A stretch of 64,000 bases of DNA from CAVXNP01 sp963763305 (GCA_963763305.1 CAVXNP010000001.1:3038001-3102000); one strand, 5' to 3'. Shown: positions 24,589 through 33,408, counted from the first letter of the stretch. Translations and numbers: made by a program. The notes: generated by a model not told the origin, from the letters alone.

Positions 24589-25004
24589 GGCGTTGATCTC
24601 TCCGTGCGTGGTCGGCTGGATCCGCCCCGCTTCCGGGCCGGCGTGGGTCCTGCCACCGCCGCGGGGCGGCGATGGCAGGCGCGCCAAGGCGCAGGGCCAG
24701 TAGGCAGGAACCTCGGGCGGTGGGCCGGCCGCAACCAGGGCGCGCCGCGGCGCGGATGTGGCAAGGCGCGGGCGGCACCACGGCAGGGGGCGACGCCGGA
24801 GGGCCGGCCGCAGCCCACCCGCCCCGGGGCAGCCGCCGTGGTCCTGCGCCATGTCGCCAGGGGTCCCTGGCTGCAGGCAGCGGCACGACCGAGCATGTCG
24901 CCGGCTCCAGCGCGTCCGTGCCGTGGGCGCGTTCGCCGCGGAAGGCTTGCAGGAACGCCGCTCTTGGCGCACGTTTCAGCTCCCCTCCCCGAAGGACCGT
25001 GGTA
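24589..25004. other. Divergent intergenic region
   Basis: Between the SPFH operon and the GNAT gene. The DNA stays open in several frames because of its GC content, but no protein family, start or operator can be supported. Confidence 0.6.
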
Positions 25005-25709
25005 ATGAATCTGCTTGACCGGCCGGTGTGGTCCAGCCTGTGCACCGCCCATGAAGATCTTTCGCTGGGCGGCGACCTGGCAAGGCGGTATCTGCCCGAC
25101 GTCAATCGCTTTGCATCGGCCCGCGACGACAGCGACGCCTCGCTGCACGCGCTGACCGAGCTGGTGCAGCCGTCGGACCCGGTGTTCATCCTGCAGGTGC
25201 CACCGATTCGTGTTCCGGCCGGGCTGAGTACCCTCAAGATGGCCCAGGGTGTGCAACTGGTGGCCCCTTCTCCCGTGGCGCCGCCGAGCGAGGGAAGCGC
25301 GGACATCGTCGCGCTGGGCGAGCAGGATTCGGATGACATGCTGGCACTTGCCACGCTGACCGAGCCCGGGCCGTTCCTGCGCCGCACGCATCGCATGGGC
25401 CGCTTCTTCGGCATCCGCATCGATGGCCGGCTGGCCGCCATGGCCGGCGAACGGTTCTGTTTTCCCGGCCACACCGAGGTCAGCGGTGTATGCACGCATC
25501 CGGATTTCCGGGGGCGGGGGCTCGCCAGGCGCTTGTCCCGGCACGTTGCTGCGGCGATCGCCGCGCGCGGCGACATCGCCTTCCTGCATGCGTGGAAGAG
25601 CAACCACCCGGCGATCGCCCTTTATCAGGGGCTCGGTTTCCAGTGGCGTTGCGACGTGCATGTCGCGGTGCTGGCGCGCCCTCGGGAAGGTGTCCTCACG
25701 AGCGGTTGA
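25005..25709 (+). CDS. GNAT family N-acetyltransferase (FR47-like)
   Basis: A 234-residue cytoplasmic enzyme. The C-terminal half (about 110-225) is the acetyltransferase core: FFGIRIDGRLAAMAGERF, EVSGVCTHPDFRGRGLARRL with the acetyl-CoA-binding R/Q-x-x-G-x-G/A type loop (RGRGLA), then FLHAWKSNHPAIALYQGLGF. The N-terminal half (1-100) is a separate alpha/beta region with VFILQVPPIRVP. AAGGAC is about 7 bases upstream of the ATG. The substrate cannot be predicted. It is a single gene. Confidence 0.9.
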   Translation: MNLLDRPVWSSLCTAHEDLSLGGDLARRYLPDVNRFASARDDSDASLHALTELVQPSDPVFILQVPPIRVPAGLSTLKMAQGVQLVAPSPVAPPSEGSADIVALGEQDSDDMLALATLTEPGPFLRRTHRMGRFFGIRIDGRLAAMAGERFCFPGHTEVSGVCTHPDFRGRGLARRLSRHVAAAIAARGDIAFLHAWKSNHPAIALYQGLGFQWRCDVHVAVLARPREGVLTSG

Positions 25710-25896
25710 TGGCAGGTGGTAACCGGAAATGCCTGCCGTTGGCGCTGACCGGCCGCCAGGTGAGCGCAGGCGCATGGTCGGTGTCGGCCATTTTGATGGA
25801 GCCGCCGGCGCGGACCGCGGCGTGGACCATCGCGCGTTGCTCGTAGCGCAGGTGCGGGACGAGCCTGGCATCCAGGCCCGCAGGTGGCGGTGTGCC

Positions 25897-26433
25897 TTAT
25901 CCGGCGTCGGGAGCGCCGCCGGACGGGCCGCCGCCGTGCTCCGTGGCTCTGCCGTGACCGGATCGCCGCTGTGGTGACGGTTCGGATCGATGTCCCGGTG
26001 GCGGCGCCCTCCGGTGTGGCGGCGGTGCATGACGCGGCGGCGGTTGGCGGTACCAGCGCTCGCGCTCGCGATAGAACGGGCGGCCGACGTAATGGCGGTC
26101 CCAGTAAGTGACGATGGAGAACGATATGGTCGGAATGCCCAGGCGCGGACCGTAGGCGGTGATCGGCACCGGTTGCCCGCCGTAGTCGTGCAGGATGAAG
26201 TTGCCGGCGATCCAGCCGCGCTCGGACCCATGGCGAACGTCGCACCACGCCCAGCCCTGGGTGCATCCCTCGATGCGGACCATGGCGCCGGCCGGAAGCA
26301 CGTCGATGGCCGGGTAGCCGATGTCCGGCCCGGCGCGCAGATGGACGTTCACCGACAGGTGGGCGTCGACGGACATGGCGTGCAGCGGTGCGCCCGCCAG
26401 GATCAGCAAGCCGGACAGCAATAGTCGTTTCAT
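25897..26433 (-). CDS. Secreted bacterial SH3-domain protein with Pro/Arg/His-rich tail
   Basis: A 178-residue exported protein. Signal peptide MKRLLLSGLLILAGAPLHAM is followed by a bacterial SH3 domain (residues 24-82: VNVHLRAGPDIGYPAIDVLP, VRIEGCTQGWAWCDVR, RGWIAGNFIL). It continues with a segment SFSIVTYWDRHYVGRPFYRE and a low-complexity tail of Pro, Arg, His and Gly from about 130. This layout matches the YraI-like SH3 proteins common in proteobacteria. GAGGACC lies 5 bases upstream of the ATG. It may bind cell wall; the tail is likely disordered. The gene follows the repeat-protein gene on the same strand, separated by two hairpins. Confidence 0.9.
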   Translation of the reverse strand: MKRLLLSGLLILAGAPLHAMSVDAHLSVNVHLRAGPDIGYPAIDVLPAGAMVRIEGCTQGWAWCDVRHGSERGWIAGNFILHDYGGQPVPITAYGPRLGIPTISFSIVTYWDRHYVGRPFYRERERWYRQPPPRHAPPPHRRAPPPGHRSEPSPQRRSGHGRATEHGGGPSGGAPDAG

Positions 26434-26455
26434 GATGTGGTCCTCATGAGGTACA

Positions 26456-26480
26456 GGTCGGCCGGCCTCGCTGGCCGACC
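26456..26480 (-). terminator. Hairpin, second of a pair
   Basis: GGTCGGCC and GGCCGACC form a perfect 8-bp stem with a 9-base loop, just before the ribosome-binding site of the SH3 gene. It may shield the 5' end of the downstream mRNA, or back up the neighbouring hairpin. Confidence 0.4.
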
Positions 26481-26488
26481 AACGGCAG

Positions 26489-26518
26489 GCAGGGGAGGCC
26501 CCGGAGAGCCTCCCCTGC
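26489..26518 (-). terminator. Strong hairpin after the repeat-protein gene
   Basis: GCAGGGGAGGC and GCCTCCCCTGC make a perfect 11-bp stem with an 8-base loop, starting 5 bases after the stop codon of the leftward gene. No T-run follows, so it may slow or partly end transcription before the SH3 gene. Confidence 0.5.
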
Positions 26519-26522
26519 ACGC

Positions 26523-28250
26523 TCACCACCGCACCCGCGTGAGGTAGATGCCCGCCCATCCCGCTTCGTCGGTTGCCATCGAGGCGGTGAGGACCAGCTG
26601 GTTGCCGCGCAATCCCTCGCGCTCGATGCCCACACTGGTGACCGGCAGCGGCGCGCCGGTTTCGGTATCCACCGCCTGCGGGTCCAGCGAGGTGCCCGGC
26701 ATGCCCGTGGCGACCAGGGTGCGAAGTGGCACGGTGGCCGGGCCGCGCGTGAGGTAGATGCCGTCCACCGGGTTGACATAAGCGCCGTTCTGGAGCGCCC
26801 CCGCGCGTGCCTTGAAGGCGACGTTGAACAGCGGTACGCGGCCCAGGTTGCGCGGGTGCGACACGGTCACGAACGCGGCCGAGCGCCAACGGGGGGCCTC
26901 GCCGTCGTCCTCGGCGGTCGACCCGGGTACGTGTCCGGAGAAAGTCCAGGACAGGAACGAACTGAACTGGGCGGGCGATTTGGCGATCGCCCAGGTGCGC
27001 CTGAGCAGTATGTCGTGCACGAACACGCCCTGCCGCACCGGAATCTGCACCGTGTGTCCGTTCGGGTACTGCTGGCGGCAGTAGGCCAGCAGATCGGCGT
27101 TGCCGTCCTCCGGGCAATGCAGCACCAGCGGTTGGGAGATCCGGCCCCAGGCTCCCCAGAACGCAACGAACCGTCCATCGAAGGAGAGTCCCTCGCCCAG
27201 TTGCCTGAAGTGCCTCGAGGACGGCTCGCCGGGAACGTGATCGCCGATCCGGACCAGCCCTCGCAGCGGCGGCTGCGACGGGCCGATCGGGGCCAGGTAG
27301 ATGCCGCCCGCGGTCGGCTGGTCCTCGTTGTCCAGACCCAGGAAGACCGCCTGGGTGCCGGCCGCGCTGGGTGGGGCGGTGGAGCCGAAACGGGTGGTGG
27401 TGCCGGGGATGAAGCTGTCGCTGTTGGCGATCAGTACCACCGGCCGGGTTCCGCTGGCCGGGTACAGCGATGGCCCGCCAGCGATGGGGAACGATGCGTT
27501 GGTCAGCTGGCGGTAGTACACGCCGGTCTTGCTGGTGGTGCCGACGGTGTAGTTGCCCTTGAACACGATGATGTCGCGGCGGGTGACCGAGGGCGCGCCG
27601 GGGATGATGTCGAAGGCCTTCCCGGGGCTTTCAGGCACCTGGAAGAACGGGAACGCGGGCACGCTGCCCAGTCGGCTTTCGCCGGTGATCACCCGGCCGT
27701 ACGGATTGGCGTAGACGCCGTTGGTACCGACCTGTTCGACCACCTCTCCAGCATCGTTGACCACCTGCCACACCGGGGCATGGCTCCCGCGCGTGACCAC
27801 GGTGGAGTAGTTCATGGCGATGCGTGGGAAGGCCGGGGTCTCCTGGAAGGTGACGCCCCGGTTGTTCGGCTGCGGCACCGCGCTGTCGCGGTCGATCAGC
27901 CGGACGATCGCCGCGCCGGTGGCCATGTTGCGGGTATAGACACCCTGCAGCGGTTCGCCCGAACCGCCGCCGCCCTTGCTGCGTGCACGGAACACCACCA
28001 GCCCGCGGGTGTTCACCGACGGCTGGTTGAAGCTGTTGAACGGACGGCAGGATGCCGCCGGCACGGCTGCACCAGGTGTGCATGATGCCGAGGGCACGAG
28101 GCTGCCGTTGTTCACCACGGTTTGCCACTGGACCGGGGCAGGGGCCTGTGCCCAGGCCAGGCAGGGCATCAGCAGGGCGAGTGGAAGCACGCGACGGATC
28201 GGGTGCTGCCTGCAGACCCTGTCGTGCGGGGAGGTATGGTGCGTTTGCAT
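26523..28250 (-). CDS. Secreted repeat protein of unknown function (DUF7453-like)
   Basis: A 575-residue exported protein: signal peptide near residues 15-36 (RVLPLALLMPCLAWAQA), then several copies of a beta unit that ends in G-(V/I)-Y-(T/L/Y)-R, seen in LQGVYTRNMATG, TGVYYRQLTN, AGGIYLAPIG, VDGIYLTRGP and the very C-terminus AGIYLTRVRW. Between them lie VRIGDHVPG, LIANSDSFIPG and LVATGMPG, which look like a second repeated strand. The whole is probably a beta propeller or solenoid, in the style of the DUF7453 secreted proteins. No catalytic motif is visible. GGAG lies 8 bases before the ATG. It stands first in the transcript before the SH3 gene. Confidence 0.82.
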   Translation of the reverse strand: MQTHHTSPHDRVCRQHPIRRVLPLALLMPCLAWAQAPAPVQWQTVVNNGSLVPSASCTPGAAVPAASCRPFNSFNQPSVNTRGLVVFRARSKGGGGSGEPLQGVYTRNMATGAAIVRLIDRDSAVPQPNNRGVTFQETPAFPRIAMNYSTVVTRGSHAPVWQVVNDAGEVVEQVGTNGVYANPYGRVITGESRLGSVPAFPFFQVPESPGKAFDIIPGAPSVTRRDIIVFKGNYTVGTTSKTGVYYRQLTNASFPIAGGPSLYPASGTRPVVLIANSDSFIPGTTTRFGSTAPPSAAGTQAVFLGLDNEDQPTAGGIYLAPIGPSQPPLRGLVRIGDHVPGEPSSRHFRQLGEGLSFDGRFVAFWGAWGRISQPLVLHCPEDGNADLLAYCRQQYPNGHTVQIPVRQGVFVHDILLRRTWAIAKSPAQFSSFLSWTFSGHVPGSTAEDDGEAPRWRSAAFVTVSHPRNLGRVPLFNVAFKARAGALQNGAYVNPVDGIYLTRGPATVPLRTLVATGMPGTSLDPQAVDTETGAPLPVTSVGIEREGLRGNQLVLTASMATDEAGWAGIYLTRVRW

Positions 28251-28546
28251 GGGAATACTCCGAAGACAAGAGAGCAGCGCCGCATGAAACCCCTGTACAG
28301 ACCATGCCGCAGCGGCCCCTTGTCGTCGGTCGCCGTGGATAGGCCTTTCATGTTGTGCCATGGGCGAGGAAGGAACGCGGGGAACGCGTCATGGCCGGTT
28401 CCCCTTGCCTGTGTCTTTTTCGTTCGAAGCACCGCGGGAGCGGGTCCCGCGGGTGAAGCGAACCACCGGTGTGGTGGTTGTCACAACGGGAGGACGCGCG
28501 GTTCGATGCGTGCCGGTTCTCCCTGGCGGCCGCCGGCGCCTGCCAG

Positions 28547-29059
28547 CTAGCGCGGGCCGCCGTCCTGCTCTTGCTGCTGCTGTTCAGTGCGCTGTTGCTG
28601 CTCGGTCTGCTGTTGGGTGCGCTGCTGGTTGCCGTTCATGCGCCCGCCGCCGCTCGGCGGCATGTCCGGCAGCGTCATCCCGCGCTGCGTCGCCCGCTGC
28701 TGCATTTCCTGGTGATGCTGCATGCGCAGTTCTTCGCGCTCGCGCGACGTCTTCAGGTTGCGCATCTTGCTGCGGTAGGCATTGCGCTCGCTCGCCGTCA
28801 TCAGCTGCGAGCCGTAGATCGTCGAACCGTCGTCCAGGCGATCGCGATCCCGGTCCCGGTCCCGGTCGCGCATGCTGTCGCGGTCCTGCATCATGTCGCG
28901 GTCGCGCATGGTGTCGCGATCCTGCGTCATGGTGCCGCGCTGGCTGGCGGGCGCGCCCGCCTTCTGGCCGGCTCCTCCGCGATGCTGCCAGGCGTGCGCC
29001 GGCAGAGAGGCAAACAGGGCGACGGCAATGCCGAGTACGAGAACGTTGGGCTTGAACAT
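28547..29059 (-). CDS. Secreted protein with Asp-Arg repeats and Gln-rich tail
   Basis: A 170-residue exported protein. Signal peptide MFKPNVLVLGIAVALFASLP ends at AHA (23). Residues 47-77 repeat the unit DRD (DRDTMRDRDMMQDRDSM, then DRDRDRDRDR). Residues 80-135 form the conserved core IYGSQLMTASERNAYRSKMR, EREELRMQHHQEMQQRA, RGMTLPDMPP, which I recognise as a recurrent module in small periplasmic proteins of this order. The last 30 residues are mostly Gln and Glu. GGAGAT lies 6 bases upstream of the chosen ATG; an ATG six codons earlier has no ribosome-binding site. An ANR-type promoter is just upstream. Function unknown; alternating charges suggest a disordered linker. Confidence 0.85.
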   Translation of the reverse strand: MFKPNVLVLGIAVALFASLPAHAWQHRGGAGQKAGAPASQRGTMTQDRDTMRDRDMMQDRDSMRDRDRDRDRDRLDDGSTIYGSQLMTASERNAYRSKMRNLKTSREREELRMQHHQEMQQRATQRGMTLPDMPPSGGGRMNGNQQRTQQQTEQQQRTEQQQQEQDGGPR

Positions 29060-29670
29060 GGGGAATCTCCGGTTCATGGGGAGCGACGCTGATGCGTCGA
29101 GATGGATACTCCGTCCGCAAACGGGCGGGCCACTTGATCGGGGTCAATCAATCCGATCACGCGCTCCGGAAGGACGGATCGCTTGATCGACCCTTCACGG
29201 ACGACCCGCCCACGTTCGGCCCGCGCCGGGCCGCGGGGCCTGTCATGGCGCGACCACGGCACACGGAAGTAGCCATGATGGGCGCGAGCAGCCGCAGGCC
29301 GAATCCACCGCAAGGCCTCCCTGCACGCTAGCGCGCGACCTTTCGAGCCGGCTGCGGATGGGCGCTTCGCCTCGGCTCGGCCCTTTTCGGGGCACGCCGG
29401 CCGGAGGGGGATGCCGACTGTGGCGGCGCACACGGCCCAGGCGCGTCCGGCCCGTCCATTCGTGCCCGCGCTTGGAGAACCATTGCGGCAGCATGGCCGG
29501 CGATATCCGGGGTGGCCTGTCCCGTCCCGACCTCAAACCACTTCATCGCACCGCAGCGCCCATTCGTCGGCGCCTGCCCGTGTGCGTCGCAACCCCCCTC
29601 GTGGTGCCCATGGTCGCGACCTAAGCTTGCCGGGCCATGTGGCGTCGTTGGTTACGGAGAGGGAAACCCG
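29060..29670. other. Divergent intergenic region with an ANR-type promoter
   Basis: The left end carries the ANR box and -10 element of the Asp-Arg-repeat gene. The remaining 500 bp, up to the small lipoprotein gene, contain no gene that I can support. Confidence 0.6.
29103..29147 (-). promoter_or_regulatory. ANR/FNR box and -10 element
   Basis: TTGATCGGGGTCAA at 29134-29147 is an exact FNR/ANR consensus. On the minus strand TATCCA (29108-29103) lies about 32 bp from the box centre, near the spacing of a class II FNR promoter. The predicted transcript would begin about 40 bases before the Asp-Arg-repeat gene and include its GGAGAT site. This is the clearest oxygen-responsive promoter in the window. 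Confidence 0.6.
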
Positions 29671-29889
29671 ATGGGTCCGCTACTTTTCTTTGTCGCTACG
29701 GCGGCTGCCGGCATGTTGACCGGCTGCGCGCACGCTGAACTGCCAGCCACCCCGACCGGCGTTGCCCACTACGCCGAACGTCTGCTGGCGGACCTCTGCG
29801 GCCTTGACGCGCCAGCCGTGACGGCGCTGATCGTTGACGCCGGCGCGGGCGACGAAATGCCCTGCCGTGGACTGGGAGCCCAACTGTGA
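29671..29889 (+). CDS. Small putative lipoprotein
   Basis: A 72-residue protein beginning MGPLLFFVATAAAGMLTGCA, a lipoprotein signal with lipobox LTGC (cysteine at 19). GGAGAGGG lies 6-9 bases before the ATG, a strong ribosome-binding site. The mature part (HAELPATPTGVAHYAERLLA) has a short amphipathic helix, then DLCGLDAPAVTALIV and a second cysteine near the end. No family is recognised. The strong start signals and lipobox argue for a real gene, but it is short and lies in open GC-rich DNA; it could also be the 5' remnant of a longer gene. Confidence 0.5.
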   Translation: MGPLLFFVATAAAGMLTGCAHAELPATPTGVAHYAERLLADLCGLDAPAVTALIVDAGAGDEMPCRGLGAQL

Positions 29890-30229
29890 TCTGCGCACCG
29901 GTACAGACGCCGGTGGTGCGACGGCGGGCGACCGATCGCCTCGGCCGGCAAGGCTCGGACCGAAGCGGCGGCCCTCGGAACCACCCTGGCGCACGGGTCA
30001 TCGTCCGCCGGTCGACGGCACACGCGGTGCATGATCTTCCGGAAGGCGATCGCAGCACCGTGTCGCGGGTGCTCGATCCGGCGCCGGGCAGCTTGCCCGC
30101 GGTGGGCGGGCGGCCCGATCCTGCGGTGGCCGGTTTGGTCGGCCCAGGCAGGCTTCCGTCGCAAAGCGCCACGCATGCCGCCCGCGCGCCGATATGCTCG
30201 CCCTCAGCCCCGTCACTCCGGAAAAGCCC
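29890..30229. other. Intergenic, nothing recognised
   Basis: A 340-bp gap before the LytS-like operon. No promoter, operator or gene can be supported. Confidence 0.55.
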
Positions 30230-31504
30230 GTGATCAAGAGCCTGTTCTTCCTCATCCGCATCGTCATAGCCTGGTCGCTGGCGATCGCCCTGGCGGCGTT
30301 GATCTGGGGCGAGATACCGCTACTGGGTCGGCTGGACTGGGTGATCACCATCGCCGGCCTGGTCACGCTGGCATGGGTGGTCGCCGCCACGCTTTCGCAT
30401 CTGGGCCGCGTGCGGCTGGTCGCCGGACGCGTCGATGCGGCCACCCTGGCCAACCGCCAGCGCCGCCAGATCGAGGTGCCACTGGAAGCCGGCGACGCAT
30501 TCGACATGATCGATGCGGCGGTGCGTGAACTGCCGCGCGTCACCCGGGTGCAGAGTGCACGCGACAGCCTGCAGGTGCGTGCCACGGTCGATCGCCCGAC
30601 CACGCCGGGGGAGCAGTTGCTGGGCCGCTGGAATCCGCTGTCGTGGTTGGGCGCGGTGCGCAATCAACTGACTCTCACCGTGCTGCCGGTCGACGACAGC
30701 GCCAGTGTGACGCTGATCTGCGAGCCGGACACCCCGACGTGGAGCGACTGGTTCCTGGTCGACGATGCCACCGACTACGAAACCGCCGAGACGGTCCTGC
30801 GTGCGATCAGCCGCCGCGTGGCCGAGCGCCGGGGTAGCGAGAAGGCCGCCGCGGCGCAGACTGCGACCGAAAAAGAGCTGACCGTCGCCAAGCTCAGCCT
30901 GCTGCATGCGCAGGTGGAGCCGCACTTTCTCTACAACACACTGGCCAGCGCGCAGTTGCTGACGCGCAGCGATCCGGGCCGTGCCGACGAAATGCTCGGT
31001 CACCTGATCCAGTACCTGCGCCATTCGCTTCCGCGCGCCGACGACGAGCAGTCCACGCTCGGCGCGGAACTCGAGCGGGCGGTGGCCTACCTCGAGATCC
31101 TCAAGATCCGCATGGGCTCGCGCCTGACCGTGCAGGTGGAGGTGCCCGAGGCACTGCGCGCCACGCCGCTGCCGGCCATGATGCTGCAGACGCTGGTCGA
31201 GAATGCGATCAAGCATGGTCTGGAGCCACGCACGGCTGGCGGTACGGTGTGGATCCGCGCGCACCGCCAGGACGGCCGGGTCCAGGTCACCGTCGCCGAC
31301 GATGGGGAAGGTTTCCAGACGCGCACCAGCGGCACCGGCATCGGCCTGAAAAACGTGCGGGAGCGTCTGCGTCTGCTGCACGGGAGCGATGCGGCGTTGT
31401 CGGTGGTGGCGAATTTCCCCGCAGGGGTTGCCGCGACCCTTATCGTGCCCGCGTCCACACCAGGCGCTACCGTCGCCTCGGCGATGGAGGGCGACCATGT
31501 CTGA
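30230..31504 (+). CDS. LytS-type sensor histidine kinase
   Basis: A 424-residue inner-membrane kinase. Two hydrophobic helices (about 6-27 and 35-56) anchor it, followed by a cytoplasmic domain (60-200) I do not recognise. The His_kinase (PF06580) block has the phosphoacceptor H232 in HAQVEPHFLYNTLASAQLL, and the HATPase part shows LQTLVENAIKHGLEP, VADDGEGFQTR and GTGIGLKNVRERL. The GTG start has GGAAAAG upstream; an ATG 36 bases earlier lacks a ribosome-binding site. The response regulator gene overlaps its end by 8 bp. This pair is of the LytS/LytR (AlgZ/AlgR) type, which commonly controls envelope, surface or exopolysaccharide functions. Confidence 0.94.
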   Translation: MIKSLFFLIRIVIAWSLAIALAALIWGEIPLLGRLDWVITIAGLVTLAWVVAATLSHLGRVRLVAGRVDAATLANRQRRQIEVPLEAGDAFDMIDAAVRELPRVTRVQSARDSLQVRATVDRPTTPGEQLLGRWNPLSWLGAVRNQLTLTVLPVDDSASVTLICEPDTPTWSDWFLVDDATDYETAETVLRAISRRVAERRGSEKAAAAQTATEKELTVAKLSLLHAQVEPHFLYNTLASAQLLTRSDPGRADEMLGHLIQYLRHSLPRADDEQSTLGAELERAVAYLEILKIRMGSRLTVQVEVPEALRATPLPAMMLQTLVENAIKHGLEPRTAGGTVWIRAHRQDGRVQVTVADDGEGFQTRTSGTGIGLKNVRERLRLLHGSDAALSVVANFPAGVAATLIVPASTPGATVASAMEGDHV

Positions 31505-32273
31505 GCTACCGCTCACCGCCATCGTCGCCGAGGACGAGGCGCTGTTGCGCCAGGAACTGCTCGAACAGCTCGCCAGGGCATGGCCGCAACTGCAGATTTT
31601 GGCCGCCTGCGAGGACGGTGCCAGCGCACTGGAGGCGCTGGCCGAACACCAGCCACAAGTTGCGTTCCTGGACATCCGCATGCCGGGGCTCAGTGGGCTG
31701 GACGTGGCCGCCGCCGCGGCGCAGCTGAGCCCGTGCACGCAGATCGTGTTCGTGACCGCCTACGACCAGTACGCCGTGGATGCGTTCGAGCGCGGCGCGA
31801 TCGATTACCTGCTCAAACCGGTCACGCCCGAACGCATGGCCGCGACCGTGCAACGCCTGCAGGCGCGTGCGGGCCAGCCCGATGCCGATGCCCTTGCGAG
31901 CCTGCTTGCGCGCCTGGGCGCCGAGCTTCCGCCTGCCGCCGTGCCGGAGCCGCTGACCTGGATCACCGCCAGCGCCGGTCGGGAAACCCGCCTCATCCTG
32001 GTCGACGACGTGGTCTATTTCCGCGCGGACAACAAGTACACGACGGTGTCGACCGCCGATGGCGAGGCGCTGCTGCGCACCCCGATCCGCGACTTGCTCG
32101 CGCGACTGGATCCGGCCGTATTCAAGCAGATCCACCGTTCCACCATCGTCAACCTCAAGGCCATTGCGGGCATCACCCGCGACGACAGCGGCCGCGGCAC
32201 GGTCCGCTTGAAAGCGCGACCGGAGACCCTGACCGTCAGCGCGCCGTACATGGCCCTGTTCCGGCAGATGTAG
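31497..32273 (+). CDS. LytTR-family response regulator
   Basis: A 258-residue DNA-binding regulator. The receiver domain (5-120) has the acidic pocket AEDE at 11-14, phosphoacceptor D59 in VAFLDIRMPG, and the late T/K positions FVTAYDQYA and DYLLKPV. The LytTR DNA-binding domain (about 155-258) shows VVYFRADNKYTTVST, FKQIHRSTIVNLKAI and a final SAPYMALFRQM. Translation starts inside the kinase gene (ATG within its last codons), which couples the two proteins. It probably binds direct repeats in target promoters; no such site can be assigned. Confidence 0.95.
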   Translation: MSELPLTAIVAEDEALLRQELLEQLARAWPQLQILAACEDGASALEALAEHQPQVAFLDIRMPGLSGLDVAAAAAQLSPCTQIVFVTAYDQYAVDAFERGAIDYLLKPVTPERMAATVQRLQARAGQPDADALASLLARLGAELPPAAVPEPLTWITASAGRETRLILVDDVVYFRADNKYTTVSTADGEALLRTPIRDLLARLDPAVFKQIHRSTIVNLKAIAGITRDDSGRGTVRLKARPETLTVSAPYMALFRQM

Positions 32274-32330
32274 CCGCTAACGCGGACAGCCGCCATGCTG
32301 CGGACCCACCGGTCGATCGGCTGCCCTCGC

Positions 32331-32993
32331 TCAATCGCGATCGGGCGCGCCGAGCGGGAAACAGGACCGGTACGGGCGTGCCTCGTCCACCGCCTGGGCG
32401 AACGAGGGCCGCACCAGCAAGCGCCGTCGGTAGGCCCGCACATGGCTGAATGATGGATCGATCCGGTGGACCCAATCGGCGTAGAAAAGCGACGGCGCCG
32501 CGGCGCAGTCGGCCATGCCGAAGTCGTCGCCGGCAGCCCATGGCCGATCGGCCATGACCCGGTCCAGCCAGCCATAGGCGGTGTCCAGCATGGCCTTGGC
32601 CTCGGTCACGCCATGCCGGTCGCGCAGGTCTTCGGCGCGCAGGGCGTTCAGCACCACTTTCTGCAGTGGCGTGGCGACGTAGTTGTCGAAGAAGCGGTCC
32701 ATGGTCCGGGTCTCCAGCGCCGCGCGCGGGTCGACCGGCAGCATGCGGAGCGGCCCCGGGTGATACAGGTCCAGATACTCGATGATGGAGCTGGCCTCGA
32801 TCACCGTGCGACCCCGGTCGCAAAGTACGGGAAACCGCTTCAGCGGCCACAGCGCGGCCAGTTCGGCAGCCGCGCCGGCCTGCTCCAGGTTGCGGTAGGC
32901 GAAGATCGTGCCGTTCTCGTACAGCGCCACCAGCACCTTCTGGCAGAAGGTGGAAAACGGGTGGGCGTAGAGCTGCAGCGGGTGCTTTTGCAT
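32331..32993 (-). CDS. Glutathione S-transferase family protein
   Basis: A 220-residue GST. The thioredoxin-like N-terminus reads LYAHPFSTFCQKVLVALYEN (residues 7-26; the SxxC segment carries the probable catalytic Ser or Cys), with the cis-Pro in KRFPVLCDRG and the glutathione-binding VIEASSIIEYLD. The C-terminal helical domain includes WAAGDDFGMADCAAAP, the N-capping motif of GSTs. The ATG at MQKHPLQ is chosen (GGAAC upstream); an ATG 24 bases earlier adds eight residues. A single gene, convergent with the LytTR regulator; no substrate clue. Confidence 0.92.
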   Translation of the reverse strand: MQKHPLQLYAHPFSTFCQKVLVALYENGTIFAYRNLEQAGAAAELAALWPLKRFPVLCDRGRTVIEASSIIEYLDLYHPGPLRMLPVDPRAALETRTMDRFFDNYVATPLQKVVLNALRAEDLRDRHGVTEAKAMLDTAYGWLDRVMADRPWAAGDDFGMADCAAAPSLFYADWVHRIDPSFSHVRAYRRRLLVRPSFAQAVDEARPYRSCFPLGAPDRD

Positions 32994-33408
32994 CGTCTGT
33001 TCCGAGGTGGCTGTCATGCAACGACGAGCGGGGAAGGGGTGGATCGACACCGTCGGCGGGCCACGCCCGCCGGTCGGGTCCTCGGCAAGCGGGACTGGAG
33101 TGCGCCGTACGGCAGGCGCAGCCGGCCGTGGGCAGGGCGATGTCTCAAGATGCAGCCGGGCGTGCCGATAGAGGCGGACTGATCGATAATGTCCGGGCAG
33201 CCTTGGCTCCCGGGCGCTTGCCGAACGGAGGGGTCTGCAAGGCACGGGTTGCCGTTGCCGCGATGCGCTTGAAGCGGTCCATGGTCGGCGGCGGAAGGGA
33301 AGTCCGCGCTGCCGGCGGGACGGGCGATCGCCGACACGGTCGGCGGTAGTCCCCGCGGCCCGGACGGCATCGGTCACTCCCTCCACTTTGCAGGCACCGC
33401 GAGAGCCC
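32994..33408. other. Divergent intergenic region
   Basis: Between the GST and the diguanylate cyclase. No further gene, repeat or clear promoter is seen. Confidence 0.6.

Noticed and set aside
29358..29719. Open frames before the small lipoprotein
   Set aside because: No ribosome-binding site, Arg/Pro-rich, no family; only the lipoprotein frame starting at 29671 has start signals.
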